From NCBI RefSeq assembly GCF_004217545.1, contig NZ_SHKY01000001.1, forward strand, positions 3,224,001 to 3,288,000: a stretch of DNA of 64,000 nucleotides. The letters are read 5' to 3'. Origin of the DNA: Krasilnikovia cinnamomea. Lineage in GTDB: Bacteria; Actinomycetota; Actinomycetes; Mycobacteriales; Micromonosporaceae. Of this stretch, positions 1-8,874 are shown in pieces. The stretch's first letter is position 1; every line of letters begins with the position of its first letter. Under the pieces are notes generated by a model, which saw only the letters and a list, made by a program, of their open reading frames with translations, was not told the origin of the DNA and did not search any database. The position numbers and the translations under genes were made by a program.

Positions 1-271
1 CGGCGGGGAAGGGCCGTACACGTTCGACTGCTCCGGGTTCACCAAGCAGGCGTACGCGCGGATCGGCATCTCGCTGCCGCACTCCTCGGGTGCCCAGGCG
101 GCGCTGGCGCGGACCGTGTCCCGCGCCGCGGCACGCCCCGGTGATCTCGTCGTCGGGCGCGGCCACGTCGGCGTGTACATGGGTGGCGGAATGATGATCG
201 ACGCGGGCAACCCCCGCACCGGGGTGGTGTACCGCAAGCTCTACGCCGGGCTCTACATCAAACGGCTCTGA
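1..271 (+). CDS. NlpC/P60 family cell-wall hydrolase, C-terminal fragment (5' end outside window)
   Basis: The reading frame is open from base 2 to the TGA at 269-271, giving the last 89 residues of a protein whose start lies upstream of the window. The NlpC/P60 catalytic core is visible: the nucleophile motif FDCSG, followed about 45 residues later by GHVGVYMG with the catalytic His. Proteins of this family cut the D-Glu/diaminopimelate bond in peptidoglycan stem peptides; they are usually exported, but the signal peptide and any N-terminal domains are not in view. The sequence ends shortly after the catalytic domain, as is common in actinobacterial RipA-like proteins. The family call is secure, the specific paralogue is unknown. 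Confidence 0.85.
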   Translation, partial: GGEGPYTFDCSGFTKQAYARIGISLPHSSGAQAALARTVSRAAARPGDLVVGRGHVGVYMGGGMMIDAGNPRTGVVYRKLYAGLYIKRL

Positions 272-331
272 CATGGACGGTCCGCTGCGGCGCACAATCC
301 GTGCGCCGCGTTCCGGTGAACAATCGCTGAC

Positions 332-991
332 GTGATCAACGACCATTGGCCGCTGTACGGCCTGCGCCTGCGCACGCCCCGGCTGGAACTGCGGCTCCCC
401 GGCCCCGACGACCTGGCGGCCCTGGCCGACCGTGCCGCCGAGGGAGTGCACGACCCGGACACCCAGCCGTTCACGACCGCGTGGACCGATGCGGAGCCCG
501 ACCAGCGGGCGCGCGCCACGATGCAATGGCACTGGTCGATGTTGGGCCGGTGGCAACCGGACGACTGGTCGTTGAACCTGGTGGCGGTCGCTGATGGTGT
601 CGTGGTCGGCACCCAGGACGTCCGCGCCCGCACCTTCGCCGCGCTGCGCGAGGTCGGCACCGGATCGTGGCTCGGCCGGGCCCACCACGGCCGGGGGTAC
701 GGCACCGAGATGCGCGCGGCCGTGCTGCACCTCGCGTTCGAGGGGCTGGGCGCCGAGTACGCGACCTCGGCGGCGTTCGCCGACAACGACGCCTCGTACG
801 GGGTGTCGCGCAAACTCGGATACGCCGACGACGGCGTCGACCGGCATCTGGTGCGGGGCGCGGTGGTGGTGAGCCGGCGGCTGCGCCTGGACCGGGCGGG
901 ATGGGCGGCCGCCCGTACGGTTCCGGTCAGCATCGAGGGGCTCGCGCCGTGCCTGCCGATGTTCGGCCTCCCACCCGGGGACGAGCCGTAG
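332..991 (+). CDS. GNAT family N-acetyltransferase (RimJ/RimL-like)
   Basis: A 219-residue protein from a GTG at 332. The N-terminal half has the typical RimJ-like opening (LRTPRLELRLPGPDDL) and the acetyl-CoA pyrophosphate-binding motif A is seen as HHGRGYGTEM around residues 112-121, followed by a helix (RAAVLHLAFEGL) and the strand containing TSAAFADNDASYGVSRKLGY, which is the usual GNAT motif B region. Family members acetylate protein N-termini, antibiotics or small amines; nothing here fixes the substrate. It stands alone, with a strong hairpin terminator directly downstream at 998-1030. Confidence 0.85.
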   Translation: MINDHWPLYGLRLRTPRLELRLPGPDDLAALADRAAEGVHDPDTQPFTTAWTDAEPDQRARATMQWHWSMLGRWQPDDWSLNLVAVADGVVVGTQDVRARTFAALREVGTGSWLGRAHHGRGYGTEMRAAVLHLAFEGLGAEYATSAAFADNDASYGVSRKLGYADDGVDRHLVRGAVVVSRRLRLDRAGWAAARTVPVSIEGLAPCLPMFGLPPGDEP

Positions 992-997
992 GCAGCA

Positions 998-1030
998 GTC
1001 GGCACCCGTCCCCGGTGGGCGGGTGCCGAC
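998..1030 (+). terminator. Hairpin terminator after the GNAT gene
   Basis: A perfect 11-bp inverted repeat (gtcggcacccg / cgggtgccgac) with an 11-nt loop begins 7 bases after the GNAT stop codon. There is no U tract, which is normal for terminators of high-GC actinobacteria. Confidence 0.7.
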
Positions 1031-1310
1031 TTGCTGGCCGCCGCAGGCGACCTATCGCCACCGAGCGCGGGGATCTCAGCCACTCGCACCCGGTCGGATG
1101 TCCGACTGAAGTATTGCCGCGGACGCCCGAAGTCAAGCGCACCGGCTGTGCGTTTCCTGGCAAAACCCCGCACGGGTGACGGGGGACCGGCAACCGGTCA
1201 GAAAGACGGCCGACACGTGCTCTGGTTACGCTCGGCCGGTCGTGGGGAATCCCCACCGTGGTCCCCGCGGCCGCCCGGTCTCTCGCGCCGCCTTGAGGAA
1301 GGACACCGCC

Positions 1311-1841
1311 ATGAGTCTCGACCGCCCCACCGCCCCGGACCCGTACGACCTGCTCCCGCCGGTGCCGTCCTTCGCGGTCACCAGCACGGACCTGACCGAC
1401 GGCCAGCCGCTCGACGAGCTGTACGCGCATCCCGGCGTGGGTGGCAAGAACCTGTCCCCGCAGCTCGCCTGGTCCGGTTTCCCGTCGGAGACCCGCGGCT
1501 TCGTGGTGACCTGCTTCGACCCGGACGCGCCCACGGGCAGCGGATTCTGGCACTGGGTCCTGGTCAACCTGCCGGCCTCGGTGACCGAGCTGGAGCGCGG
1601 GGCCGACCCGCTGCCTGACGGCGCGTTCTGCGTCCGCAACGACTACGGCGACACCGGGTACGGAGGGGCGGCCCCGCCGCCCGGGGACCGACCGCACCGG
1701 TACGTCTTCGCCGTGCACGCCATCGACGTGGACTCACTCGACGTGGGTGCCGATGCGACGCCCGCGACGGTCGGGTTCAATCTGGCGTTTCACACCCTGG
1801 CCCGGGCCGCGATCCGCCCGACCTTTCAGGTCCGCGGCTGA
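1311..1841 (+). CDS. YbhB/YbcL family Raf kinase inhibitor-like (PEBP) protein
   Basis: A 176-residue protein starting at the ATG at 1311, preceded by gaggaagga at a good distance; an in-frame GTG at 1176 is rejected because the extension is unconserved in look and lacks a ribosome site. The PEBP signature is present: [11 protein letters not shown], then [21 protein letters not shown] (ligand-pocket DPDAP and the HWV segment) and a late [17 protein letters not shown] segment. Bacterial members are small cytosolic or periplasmic proteins of uncertain role; no signal peptide is visible. The roughly 320 bases between the GNAT gene and this start contain only the terminator hairpin and no other recognisable gene. 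Confidence 0.88.
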   Translation: MSLDRPTAPDPYDLLPPVPSFAVTSTDLTDGQPLDELYAHPGVGGKNLSPQLAWSGFPSETRGFVVTCFDPDAPTGSGFWHWVLVNLPASVTELERGADPLPDGAFCVRNDYGDTGYGGAAPPPGDRPHRYVFAVHAIDVDSLDVGADATPATVGFNLAFHTLARAAIRPTFQVRG

Positions 1842-1869
1842 CGGGCCCCGGACCTGGCGCCCGCGCGGG

Positions 1870-2580
1870 TCAGAGCGGGGTGCGCGCCACCGCGAAGACG
1901 GACTGGCCGAACGGGGGCTTGACCAGGCGCTCCGCGGCCTTGGTGACGGGCAGCACCAGTGAGTCGTACACCTTCACCATCGGGCCCTCCTTGGGGGCCA
2001 TCTTGAAGATGCTGGTCGCGCCGTAGTAGCCGATCAGGCCGAGCGCGTTCGCGTAGTGCATCTTCTCGATGGTCAGACCGGCCTCGGTCATGGCGGCCCG
2101 CATCGTCTTCTTGGTGTAGCGGCGCACGTGACCGGTCGCGATGTCGACCTGGCTCATGGCGAACATGAACGCCGGGACGATGATGATGACCCGGCCGCCT
2201 GGGCGGACGAGGTCGGCCATGCTGCGCAGCGCGCCCACGTGGTCCTCGATGTGCTCCAGCACGTTGTACGACACCGCGGCGCTGTAGTCACCGCCCTCGG
2301 TGCTGGGCAGCAGCATCTGGCGCACGTCGATGCTGGGGTGATCGGCCAGGCGCTCCTTGAGCTGCACCAGCCGGTCGGGGTCCGCCTCGGTGGCGGTGAA
2401 GCGGGGCAGGTGTGCCGACCACTCGAGCGCGTAGTCCCCGAGGCCGCTGCCGATCTCGATGGGGTTGTCCCCCAGGTACGGAAGCGCGAGCTCGACGAAC
2501 CAGCGACGGTGGTTCACGGCCGTCGCCAGGCCTTCGAGTACCTCGGACTGGATCCGCTGGTCTCCAGTGATGTCTGCCAT
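1870..2580 (-). CDS. Class I SAM-dependent methyltransferase
   Basis: A 236-residue protein; the ATG at 2580 (MADITGDQ) is chosen because gaggga lies about ten bases upstream, whereas the longer frame from 2694 adds an unlikely polar leader. The SAM-binding glycine motif is IEIGSGLGDYA, followed by an acidic strand end (TATEADP) and the YNVLEHIEDHVGALRSMADLVRPGG segment typical of UbiE/COQ5-type fold enzymes. A C-terminal hydrophobic stretch (ANALGLIGYYGATSIF) is seen in methyltransferases paired with glycosyltransferases. It is divergent from the large membrane protein gene at 2836, suggesting a shared envelope-glycan context, but the substrate is unknown. Confidence 0.85.
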   Translation of the reverse strand: MADITGDQRIQSEVLEGLATAVNHRRWFVELALPYLGDNPIEIGSGLGDYALEWSAHLPRFTATEADPDRLVQLKERLADHPSIDVRQMLLPSTEGGDYSAAVSYNVLEHIEDHVGALRSMADLVRPGGRVIIIVPAFMFAMSQVDIATGHVRRYTKKTMRAAMTEAGLTIEKMHYANALGLIGYYGATSIFKMAPKEGPMVKVYDSLVLPVTKAAERLVKPPFGQSVFAVARTPL

Positions 2581-2700
2581 AAGTCGGGTTCCCTCGTCTT
2601 GCTGGACAGCGGGACCGGAAGAGTTAACCAGACGCTGCCTGCGACCGAAAGTTGAGCGGGGGGTGACCGCCCATTGTTTTCCTGATTGAGACATTGCCCC

Positions 2701-2727
2701 GGGGTGGCCCGGGGTGGCCCGGGGTGG
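2701..2727. repeat. Short tandem repeat, 10-bp unit x 2.7
   Basis: The unit ggggtggccc is repeated exactly twice and then for seven more bases, between the divergent methyltransferase and membrane-protein genes. It may influence the upstream region of the methyltransferase but shows no hallmark of a known element. Confidence 0.7.
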
Positions 2728-2835
2728 TGCATCGCGTCCGACGCGTGACCTAAAACGCCCCTACATATCGTCTCGATCACGCATCGGTCACTCGTCACTG
2801 CAACGTTACCAACCTCGGTTAGGCTCGCCGACGCT

Positions 2836-4821
2836 ATGACGATTACGGGTATTGACTCGACAGGCCAGTCGGCTGGTGGGCATGCGGCCCTGCCAAACCG
2901 TGAGGCCGGCGCAGAGGACCTGGACGCAGAGCTTATCGCCCTGGAAAGCGAGGTCGCGGCGACGCCGGTCGCCGTTAAACCCGCTGCTCGCGCCGTACCC
3001 GACCGGGCGGCCGAGGAGCGCGGTCCCACGCGCTGGTGGCGGGCTCTCAAATGGCGAGACGCACTAGTGATTCTGAGTTTCGTCGCCATCGCGCTGTTCC
3101 TCACCGCGCCGTTGTGGCTCAACCTTGATCATGACTTGCGCGACGATCCGCAAGATCAAGCTTTCTTTGAGTGGATGCTGGCGCACGGTGCACGAGTGCT
3201 CACGGATGGCGCCTATCCGTTCTTCTCCGATCGCATGAATTACCCCGATGGGGTGAACATGATGGCCAACACCTCGGTGCTGGCCGTTTCTCTGCCGATG
3301 ACACCGATCACTCTGATGTTCGGTCCACATGTGGCCTTCAACGTATTTCTCACGATGGCGTTGGCATGCACCGGCGCGTCATGGTATTTGGTGCTGTCCC
3401 GCCAGTTCGTCGCCTCGCGACTGGCCGCCTGGGTCGGCGCGCTGTTCTGCACGTTCGCGCCGAGCATGGTCTCGCACGCGGGCGGACACCCGAACATCGT
3501 CTCGCAGTTCCTCGTCCCGCTGATCATCTGGCGCACCCTGGCACTGCGGACGCCCGGCCGCGCCGTTCGCGGCGGCCTCATCCTCGCGGGCCTGCTCGTC
3601 TGGCAGGCGTTCATCAACCTCGAGGTCCTCTTCATGGCCGCCGTGGGCCTCGGCGTGTTCTGCGCGATCATGGCGGTCGCGCGGCGCCGCGCCCATCCGG
3701 GCGAGATCCGCACCTTCCTGCGCGGGCTCGGCGTGGCGGGCTCGGTCACCCTCGCCGTCCTGGCGTACCCGCTCTCCGTGCAGTTCTTCGGGCCGCAGAG
3801 CTACGAGGGGCTCGCCCCGTTCGTCCGGCACTTCGGCGCGGACCTGGCGTCCTTCACCGCCTACGCCCAGCGCTCGATCGCCGCACAGGGGCAGGCCACG
3901 CCCGGGCTCGCGCAGAACCCCTCCGAGGAGAACGCCTTCTTCGGCTGGGGCCTGGTGATCCTGTTCTTCGGGCTGCTCTTCTGGATGCGCCGTACCGCCG
4001 CCGTGGTCGCCCTCGGCGGCATCGCGGTGCTGTTCGCCGCCATGTCGCTCGGGCCGCGGATCTACCTGCGCGGGATCAACACCGGCATACCCGGCGTCTG
4101 GTCCGTGCTGCACAACGTCCCGGTGCTCAACTCGGCCGTGCCCACCCGGTGGGCGATGGCCATCGCCCCGGTGATCGGCATCGTGCTGGCGCTGGGCGTC
4201 CAGCGCGGGATCGACCTGGTTCGGACCCAGCCGACCACCCGCGGCCCGGTACGCGTCGCGATGATCACCGCGGTGGTGATGGCGCTCGTGCCGCTCGTCC
4301 CGACGCCGCTGACCACCAAGCCCATGGAGCCGGTCCCCGACTTCGTCACCTCCGGCGCCTGGCGGGAGTACGTCGACGACAACCACACCGTGGTCGCCCT
4401 GCCGCTGCCGGACTCCAGCTACCCGGACCCGCTGCGCTGGAGCGCGTACACCCAGCAGGACATGCGGATCGCGGGTGCGTACGCGCTGCTGCCCAGCCAG
4501 AACCCGCTCGACCCGACCGACCGTACGGCGCTGTTCTCGCCGCCCTGGCGGCCGACCAGCGGGCTGATGGCCTCGATCAAGCAGGGCAACCCGATCCCGG
4601 AGATCACCGACACGCGGCGCGAGATGGCCCTCGCCGACCTGCGCTTCTGGAAGGCCGGGGTGGTTGTGTTGGCCCCGCAGGATCGCGACGACGAGATGCT
4701 GCTGGTGATGACCGACCTGCTCGGCTTCCAGCCGACGTGGACCGGCGGCGCGTGGGTGTGGAACGTCCGCAGCCTGGTGGACGACCCGAGCGCCGCGCTG
4801 ACGGCCGCGAACGCCCGCTGA
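2836..4821 (+). CDS. Polytopic membrane protein, GT-C glycosyltransferase-like
   Basis: A 661-residue protein with a charged N-terminal tail of about 75 residues, then roughly ten to twelve hydrophobic segments (first WRDALVILSFVAIALFL) and a soluble C-terminal domain from about residue 500. The first extracellular loop contains a conserved-looking acidic patch (DLRDDPQDQAFFEWMLAHG) followed by FFSDRMNYPDGVNMM; acidic residues in the first loop are typical of GT-C enzymes that use polyprenyl-phosphate sugars. Such proteins are frequent in actinobacterial envelope polysaccharide biology. No exact family motif proves transferase activity, so this is a fold-level inference. It is divergent from the methyltransferase and convergent with the FhuF-like gene. 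Confidence 0.7.
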   Translation: MTITGIDSTGQSAGGHAALPNREAGAEDLDAELIALESEVAATPVAVKPAARAVPDRAAEERGPTRWWRALKWRDALVILSFVAIALFLTAPLWLNLDHDLRDDPQDQAFFEWMLAHGARVLTDGAYPFFSDRMNYPDGVNMMANTSVLAVSLPMTPITLMFGPHVAFNVFLTMALACTGASWYLVLSRQFVASRLAAWVGALFCTFAPSMVSHAGGHPNIVSQFLVPLIIWRTLALRTPGRAVRGGLILAGLLVWQAFINLEVLFMAAVGLGVFCAIMAVARRRAHPGEIRTFLRGLGVAGSVTLAVLAYPLSVQFFGPQSYEGLAPFVRHFGADLASFTAYAQRSIAAQGQATPGLAQNPSEENAFFGWGLVILFFGLLFWMRRTAAVVALGGIAVLFAAMSLGPRIYLRGINTGIPGVWSVLHNVPVLNSAVPTRWAMAIAPVIGIVLALGVQRGIDLVRTQPTTRGPVRVAMITAVVMALVPLVPTPLTTKPMEPVPDFVTSGAWREYVDDNHTVVALPLPDSSYPDPLRWSAYTQQDMRIAGAYALLPSQNPLDPTDRTALFSPPWRPTSGLMASIKQGNPIPEITDTRREMALADLRFWKAGVVVLAPQDRDDEMLLVMTDLLGFQPTWTGGAWVWNVRSLVDDPSAALTAANAR

Positions 4822-4831
4822 CCGCCGCGCG

Positions 4832-5635
4832 CTACTTGATGCAGCAGCCCTGGCAGACCTTGGCCTCGGGCAGCGTGAACGCGAGGCAGCAGGTCTTGCG
4901 CTGCACGTCCAGCTTGCCGGCGGGCCCGGGCACCAGCTCGATGAGGTCCGCGACACCCAGCGTGGTGAGCAGGGTGTCGATCGTCTCGGCGGACGAGCCG
5001 GGCAGGACGTCGGCGGAGCGCAGCACCGCGTACGCGATGCCGGACGACAGCGAACCCATGAGGGTGCGCTTGCCCAGCCGCACCCGGCGGTGAATGGCGT
5101 CCAGCAGCGGCGTCAGATGCTCGTCGAGCAGCGTGGTGCGCAGCGCCGCCAGCAAGGCCGCCTCGTCGGCGACGACGCGGATCTGGGGCAGCCCGCCGAC
5201 GGCCAGCGGATCCGACGGCAGCACCGCGACCTCGATGTCGGCCCGCATGCCCAGCGTGACCAGCGGCCGCGGGTCGTCGAAGTGCATGAGTACGTCGCTG
5301 GCGCGCAGCAGCGGCACCCGGCGGGCGGAGGCCCAGCCCAGCACCGCGGGCAGGGCCAGCCAGTAGGTGTACGCCTTCCAGGCCAGCGCGGCGGCGGCGT
5401 GCGGCTCGGCGTGCCAGCGGCGGGCGGCCCCGTCGAGCAGGGTGTCCAGCCGGTCATTGGTCAACAGGGTGGTGGGCTGCCAGCCCGACGGGTTGTCGAC
5501 CAGCAGGTCGGGGGCGAGCCCGGGCAGCTCGGTGCTGGTGCCGAACATGGCGCGCAACGTCGCGGTCACCGGCGCCAGCGGCTGCTCGGCGAACGGGGCT
5601 CCGGTGAGCGCGGCCCGGTCGATGGCGGTGGTCAC
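4832..5635 (-). CDS. FhuF-like (2Fe-2S) ferric-siderophore reductase
   Basis: A 267-residue protein whose C-terminus carries the FhuF iron-sulphur signature: RKTCCLAF, ten residues, then CQGCC, i.e. the C-C-x10-C-x2-C arrangement that binds a [2Fe-2S] cluster. Members reduce ferric iron in siderophore complexes in the cytoplasm. The preceding region (KRTLMGSLSSGIAYAV) also fits the family's helix before the cluster domain. An IdeR/DmdR-type iron box lies at 5761-5779, about 126 bases upstream of the ATG, so expression is likely derepressed by iron shortage. No siderophore synthesis or uptake genes are adjacent, so its siderophore partner must be elsewhere. Confidence 0.85.
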   Translation of the reverse strand: MTTAIDRAALTGAPFAEQPLAPVTATLRAMFGTSTELPGLAPDLLVDNPSGWQPTTLLTNDRLDTLLDGAARRWHAEPHAAAALAWKAYTYWLALPAVLGWASARRVPLLRASDVLMHFDDPRPLVTLGMRADIEVAVLPSDPLAVGGLPQIRVVADEAALLAALRTTLLDEHLTPLLDAIHRRVRLGKRTLMGSLSSGIAYAVLRSADVLPGSSAETIDTLLTTLGVADLIELVPGPAGKLDVQRKTCCLAFTLPEAKVCQGCCIK

Positions 5636-5760
5636 CGAACCACGCCGATCCGGGGGCGGGAAAGCCCCCCGGAGCGCTTCGACGGCCGGACCACCGATGT
5701 CACCTCACACACGCGTACGAGTCGACCGGGAGTCCACCTCCGCGGCGACGCCCACCATAC

Positions 5761-5779
5761 CTTGTTAAGGCTAACCTAA
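5761..5779 (-). promoter_or_regulatory. IdeR/DmdR-type iron box
   Basis: Read on the minus strand the 19-mer is TTAGGTTAGCCTTAACAAG, against the known actinobacterial IdeR consensus TTAGGTTAGSCTAACCTAA: the left half is perfect and the right half keeps most positions. It lies upstream of the FhuF-like gene, whose function fits iron repression. Confidence 0.75.
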
Positions 5780-5939
5780 CCAGGCTGGTTGAAACCTCTG
5801 GTCAGACGGCTTTGTGTTCCTGATCAAGCGTCCCCGCCCGCTCGCCGCGCCCGTCAAGGCATCTGTCGGCAACGTGCTACTAGCCCCTTACGGACAGGCG
5901 TGGCCGTGACACTGAAGCTCTCGTGGCGAAGGGGACACC

Positions 5940-7631
5940 GTGTTGACCACCTCACCCGTCGAGCGAGCCGCGGACAAGTTCGTCGCGGCGCTGGCCCAGT
6001 GGCGTAACGAGCGGGGCATGACCAAGAAGCAGCTCGCCGCGCGCATGGGCTTCGATCCCTCGTACGTCAGCCATGTCGAGAGCCGCCGGCACAAACCCAC
6101 GGAGGACTTCGCCCGCCGGGCCGAGGCGGTGCTCGCCGCGGGTGGTGCGATCTGGCAGCGGTTCCGGGAGTACGACGAACTGCGGCACGCCCGGGGCGCC
6201 GCGCTGCACCGGGATCCACCGGTGCCCGTCCAGTGGATGCCGCCCGGCACCGGGCTGATCGTGGAACGGGAGATCGCCGAGCTCCGCTACACCGGCGGCG
6301 CGTACCGGTGCCGGGTCCGGCGGGACCTGTACAACCCCGGCGGCGAGCCGGTGACCCGGTACCTGGTGAAGATCGCCGTCGACCGGTTCCCGCACGACCC
6401 CGCCGGGTCCAACCGGCACCACCGCGCGCATCCGCTGACCGTCGAGGAGATGAGCCTGGCCGCGCACGCCGGCGAGGGCGCCGCCGTGGAGCCCATGGAC
6501 TGGTACGTCAAGCTCGACCGGGACGCCGCCAAGGAGATCTGGCTGCTGTTCGCCAACGAGCACGGGCGGTTCCCCCTCTACCCCGGCGAGCGCACCACGA
6601 TCGAGTACGCGTACACGGTCGGCGAACAGAAGTGGGGACAGTGGTTCCAGCGGGCGGTCCGGCTGCCCACCCGCAGCCTCACCGTGCGCCTCGACTTCCC
6701 GGTGGAGTTCGACCCGCAGGTGTGGGGTGTGGAGACGTCGCTGGCGGCCGAGGTGCCCGTACGGACGCCGCTGGGGCGGCACAACGACGGCGACCGGGCG
6801 ATCTTCGAATGGTCGACCGACGCCCCCCTGCTCAACGCCCGTTACCGGCTGGAATGGCGGTTCCGCGCCCCGGGCGCCCCGACCGTGGAGGAGCCCTCGG
6901 ACCCGGAGCCGAACCGCTCCCCAGGTGCGGGAGGTGATCGAGCCGTGCCCTCGGGCACGGGGAATGATCCGCCCGCGCCCCCGGGCGCGGGTGAACCCGT
7001 CGAGTCCGCCGGGAAGCGGGTCCCGCCGCCGCGCGCGGCGGTTTCGGGACGCCCCGGTACCGGACAGCCGTGCGACGAGGAACGGGCCAGCCAGCGGATG
7101 CGCGACATCGGCATCGTGCAGCGCGGTTCCGACCTGCTGCGCCAGCGCGCCCGGCACTTCCAGCTGCCCCGCGAGGAGGCCGCCGCCCGCGACGCCGTGA
7201 CCGGGCTGCTGGCCACACTGGACCGCCTCGAACGGGCACACGACTTCCGCAAAGGCGTCGGGCTGGCCGCCCCGCAGATCGGTCGCGCCGTCGCCGCCGC
7301 GGTCATCCGGCCACCCGAGCGCGGCAGCAACCCGGTCGTGCTGCTCAACCCCCGGCTGGTCGGGGAATCCCCCGACACCGACGACCGGTACGAGGGATGC
7401 CTGTCCTTCTTCGACTACCGCGGCCTGGTCCGCCGCCCGTTACGGGTGGAGGTGGAACACGCCCGCTTCGACGGCACCCGCGTGATCACCTCCTTCGAGC
7501 AGGCGATGGCGCGGCTGGTCAGCCACGAGATAGACCACCTGGAAGGCCGCCTGTACGTGGACCGCATGCCCGACGACAGCCTGCTGCCCGTGGAGGAGTA
7601 CCAGCAGACCGGGCGGCCGTGGGCGTACTAG
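5940..7631 (+). CDS. XRE helix-turn-helix / beta domain / peptide deformylase fusion
   Basis: A 563-residue protein from GTG 5940, with aagggg upstream. Three parts are visible. Residues 8-75 are an XRE-type HTH (GMTKKQLAARMGFDPSYVSHVESRR). Residues about 100-310 form a beta-rich domain of unknown function with many aromatic residues, as in other actinobacterial XRE proteins. After a Pro/Gly-rich linker (about 315-375) comes a peptide deformylase domain with all three catalytic motifs: GVGLAAPQ (439-446), EGCLS (485-489, metal-binding Cys) and HEIDH (529-533, metal-binding His and catalytic Glu). Deformylases remove the N-formyl group from nascent proteins. A DNA-binding regulator fused to an apparently active deformylase is unusual. 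It converges with the flavohaemoprotein gene, stops overlapping by three bases. Confidence 0.85.
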   Translation: MLTTSPVERAADKFVAALAQWRNERGMTKKQLAARMGFDPSYVSHVESRRHKPTEDFARRAEAVLAAGGAIWQRFREYDELRHARGAALHRDPPVPVQWMPPGTGLIVEREIAELRYTGGAYRCRVRRDLYNPGGEPVTRYLVKIAVDRFPHDPAGSNRHHRAHPLTVEEMSLAAHAGEGAAVEPMDWYVKLDRDAAKEIWLLFANEHGRFPLYPGERTTIEYAYTVGEQKWGQWFQRAVRLPTRSLTVRLDFPVEFDPQVWGVETSLAAEVPVRTPLGRHNDGDRAIFEWSTDAPLLNARYRLEWRFRAPGAPTVEEPSDPEPNRSPGAGGDRAVPSGTGNDPPAPPGAGEPVESAGKRVPPPRAAVSGRPGTGQPCDEERASQRMRDIGIVQRGSDLLRQRARHFQLPREEAAARDAVTGLLATLDRLERAHDFRKGVGLAAPQIGRAVAAAVIRPPERGSNPVVLLNPRLVGESPDTDDRYEGCLSFFDYRGLVRRPLRVEVEHARFDGTRVITSFEQAMARLVSHEIDHLEGRLYVDRMPDDSLLPVEEYQQTGRPWAY

Positions 7632-8863
7632 CTCATCTCGGAGAAGCTGTCGTACTTGATGCGTATCGGCGGGACCTGTAACTCGGCCAGGGTCTTCAGC
7701 GTGGCCTTGACCATCGGGCCGGAGCCGGAGACGAAGAAGTCGTGCTCGTTCCACGGGCCGAACCGGGCGACGACGTCGCAGATGTTGCCCTGTTCGCCGC
7801 CGAAGGTCGGGTCGTCACTGCACGCCGTCACCACCGACAGCCACGGATAGCGGGCGGCCAGCCGGTTCAGCTCGGCCAGGTCGTACAGGTCGTCGCGGTT
7901 GCGGGCGCCGAAGAAGACGTGCACCCACCGGGTCCGGTTGTACCGGGTGAGCTCCTCCAGTAACGATTTGATCGGGGCCAGGCCCGTGCCGCCCGCCACG
8001 AACACCGTGTCCCGGGTGGAACGGCGGTCCAGGGTCATCGTGCCCATGGGCGCGGCCAGCCGGACCATGTCACCCACCTTCAGGCGGCGCACCAGGGCGC
8101 TGGACACCCAGCCCGCACCCACCGCGCGAGCGTGGAACTCCAGCGTGTTGTCGCGCCGCGGCGCGTTCGCCGGTGAGTACGTGCGCCACAGCCGTGGCTG
8201 ATAGCGCGGGCATTCCATGCTCAGGTACTGCCCCGCGCGGAACTCCAGCGGCTGCAGCGGCAGCACGGTGAAGACCGCGATGTCGCTGGAGCGGCGCTCG
8301 TGCGCGACCACCTCCGCATGCCAGTACGGGGGATTGGTGTCCGCCTCCGCCCCCGCCAGCATCTTCGCGGCGATGACCGCGTACGCGTCCGCCCACGCCT
8401 GCTCGTACTCGATGGCCCACTGGTCGCCCGCGAAATGCCGCAACGCCTCGATCAACGCTCCACCCACCACCTCGTAGTGCCCCGGTTCCACATGGAACTT
8501 CCGGTGATCGCGGCCCAGCCCGCGCAGGTACTGGTCGAACCGCTCGGGATCCTCGAGGGTCTGCACGGCCGTGACGATCGCGCCGAGCAGGCGGGCGCGC
8601 TGCACGTCCATGTGCACCGGAAATAGGTCACGCACGTTCGGGTGGGCCAGGAAGATGCGTGCGTAGAAATAACCGGCGACCTTGTCCCGGTTCTCCTCGA
8701 CCAGGCTCCAGCTCTCCTTGAGCAAGCGTGCGAGGTCTCCCATGCCCTTCAGGGTGGGATACGAGAGTCGGGTACCCGACGCACCCAAAGTGCGACGTCG
8801 GCGAGTCGCCAGCACCTTTTCGGCCTGTTTGTGCTTAGCGATTGAACTGATCATGCGCCCCAT
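7628..8863 (-). CDS. Flavohaemoglobin-type globin/FAD/NAD(P)H oxidoreductase
   Basis: About 411 residues. The N-terminal globin domain contains LARLLKESWSLVEENRDKVAGYF and a proximal-His segment (GRDHRKFHVEPGHYEVVG). The reductase part has the flavin motif RTYS, the NAD-binding GGTGLAPIKSLLEEL and the C-terminal FFVSGSGPMV, so the full electron path NAD(P)H-FAD-haem is present. Flavohaemoglobins oxidise nitric oxide to nitrate. A basic N-terminal extension of about 40 residues (KHKQAEKVLATRRRRT) precedes the globin; the start is uncertain (8863 or 8854, or the ATG at 8743 that would remove the extension) and no strong ribosome site decides. It is divergent from the CPBP gene that starts at 8875, leaving almost no promoter space. 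Confidence 0.82.
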   Translation of the reverse strand: MGRMISSIAKHKQAEKVLATRRRRTLGASGTRLSYPTLKGMGDLARLLKESWSLVEENRDKVAGYFYARIFLAHPNVRDLFPVHMDVQRARLLGAIVTAVQTLEDPERFDQYLRGLGRDHRKFHVEPGHYEVVGGALIEALRHFAGDQWAIEYEQAWADAYAVIAAKMLAGAEADTNPPYWHAEVVAHERRSSDIAVFTVLPLQPLEFRAGQYLSMECPRYQPRLWRTYSPANAPRRDNTLEFHARAVGAGWVSSALVRRLKVGDMVRLAAPMGTMTLDRRSTRDTVFVAGGTGLAPIKSLLEELTRYNRTRWVHVFFGARNRDDLYDLAELNRLAARYPWLSVVTACSDDPTFGGEQGNICDVVARFGPWNEHDFFVSGSGPMVKATLKTLAELQVPPIRIKYDSFSEMS

Positions 8864-8874
8864 AGAGTGATCCG

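Noticed and set aside
3171..5093. Long open frames opposite or across the membrane protein gene (also 3379-4956 on the minus strand)
   Set aside because: They are high-GC shadows: Arg/Pro/Gly-rich, no domains and no ribosome sites, while the real gene has membrane helices.
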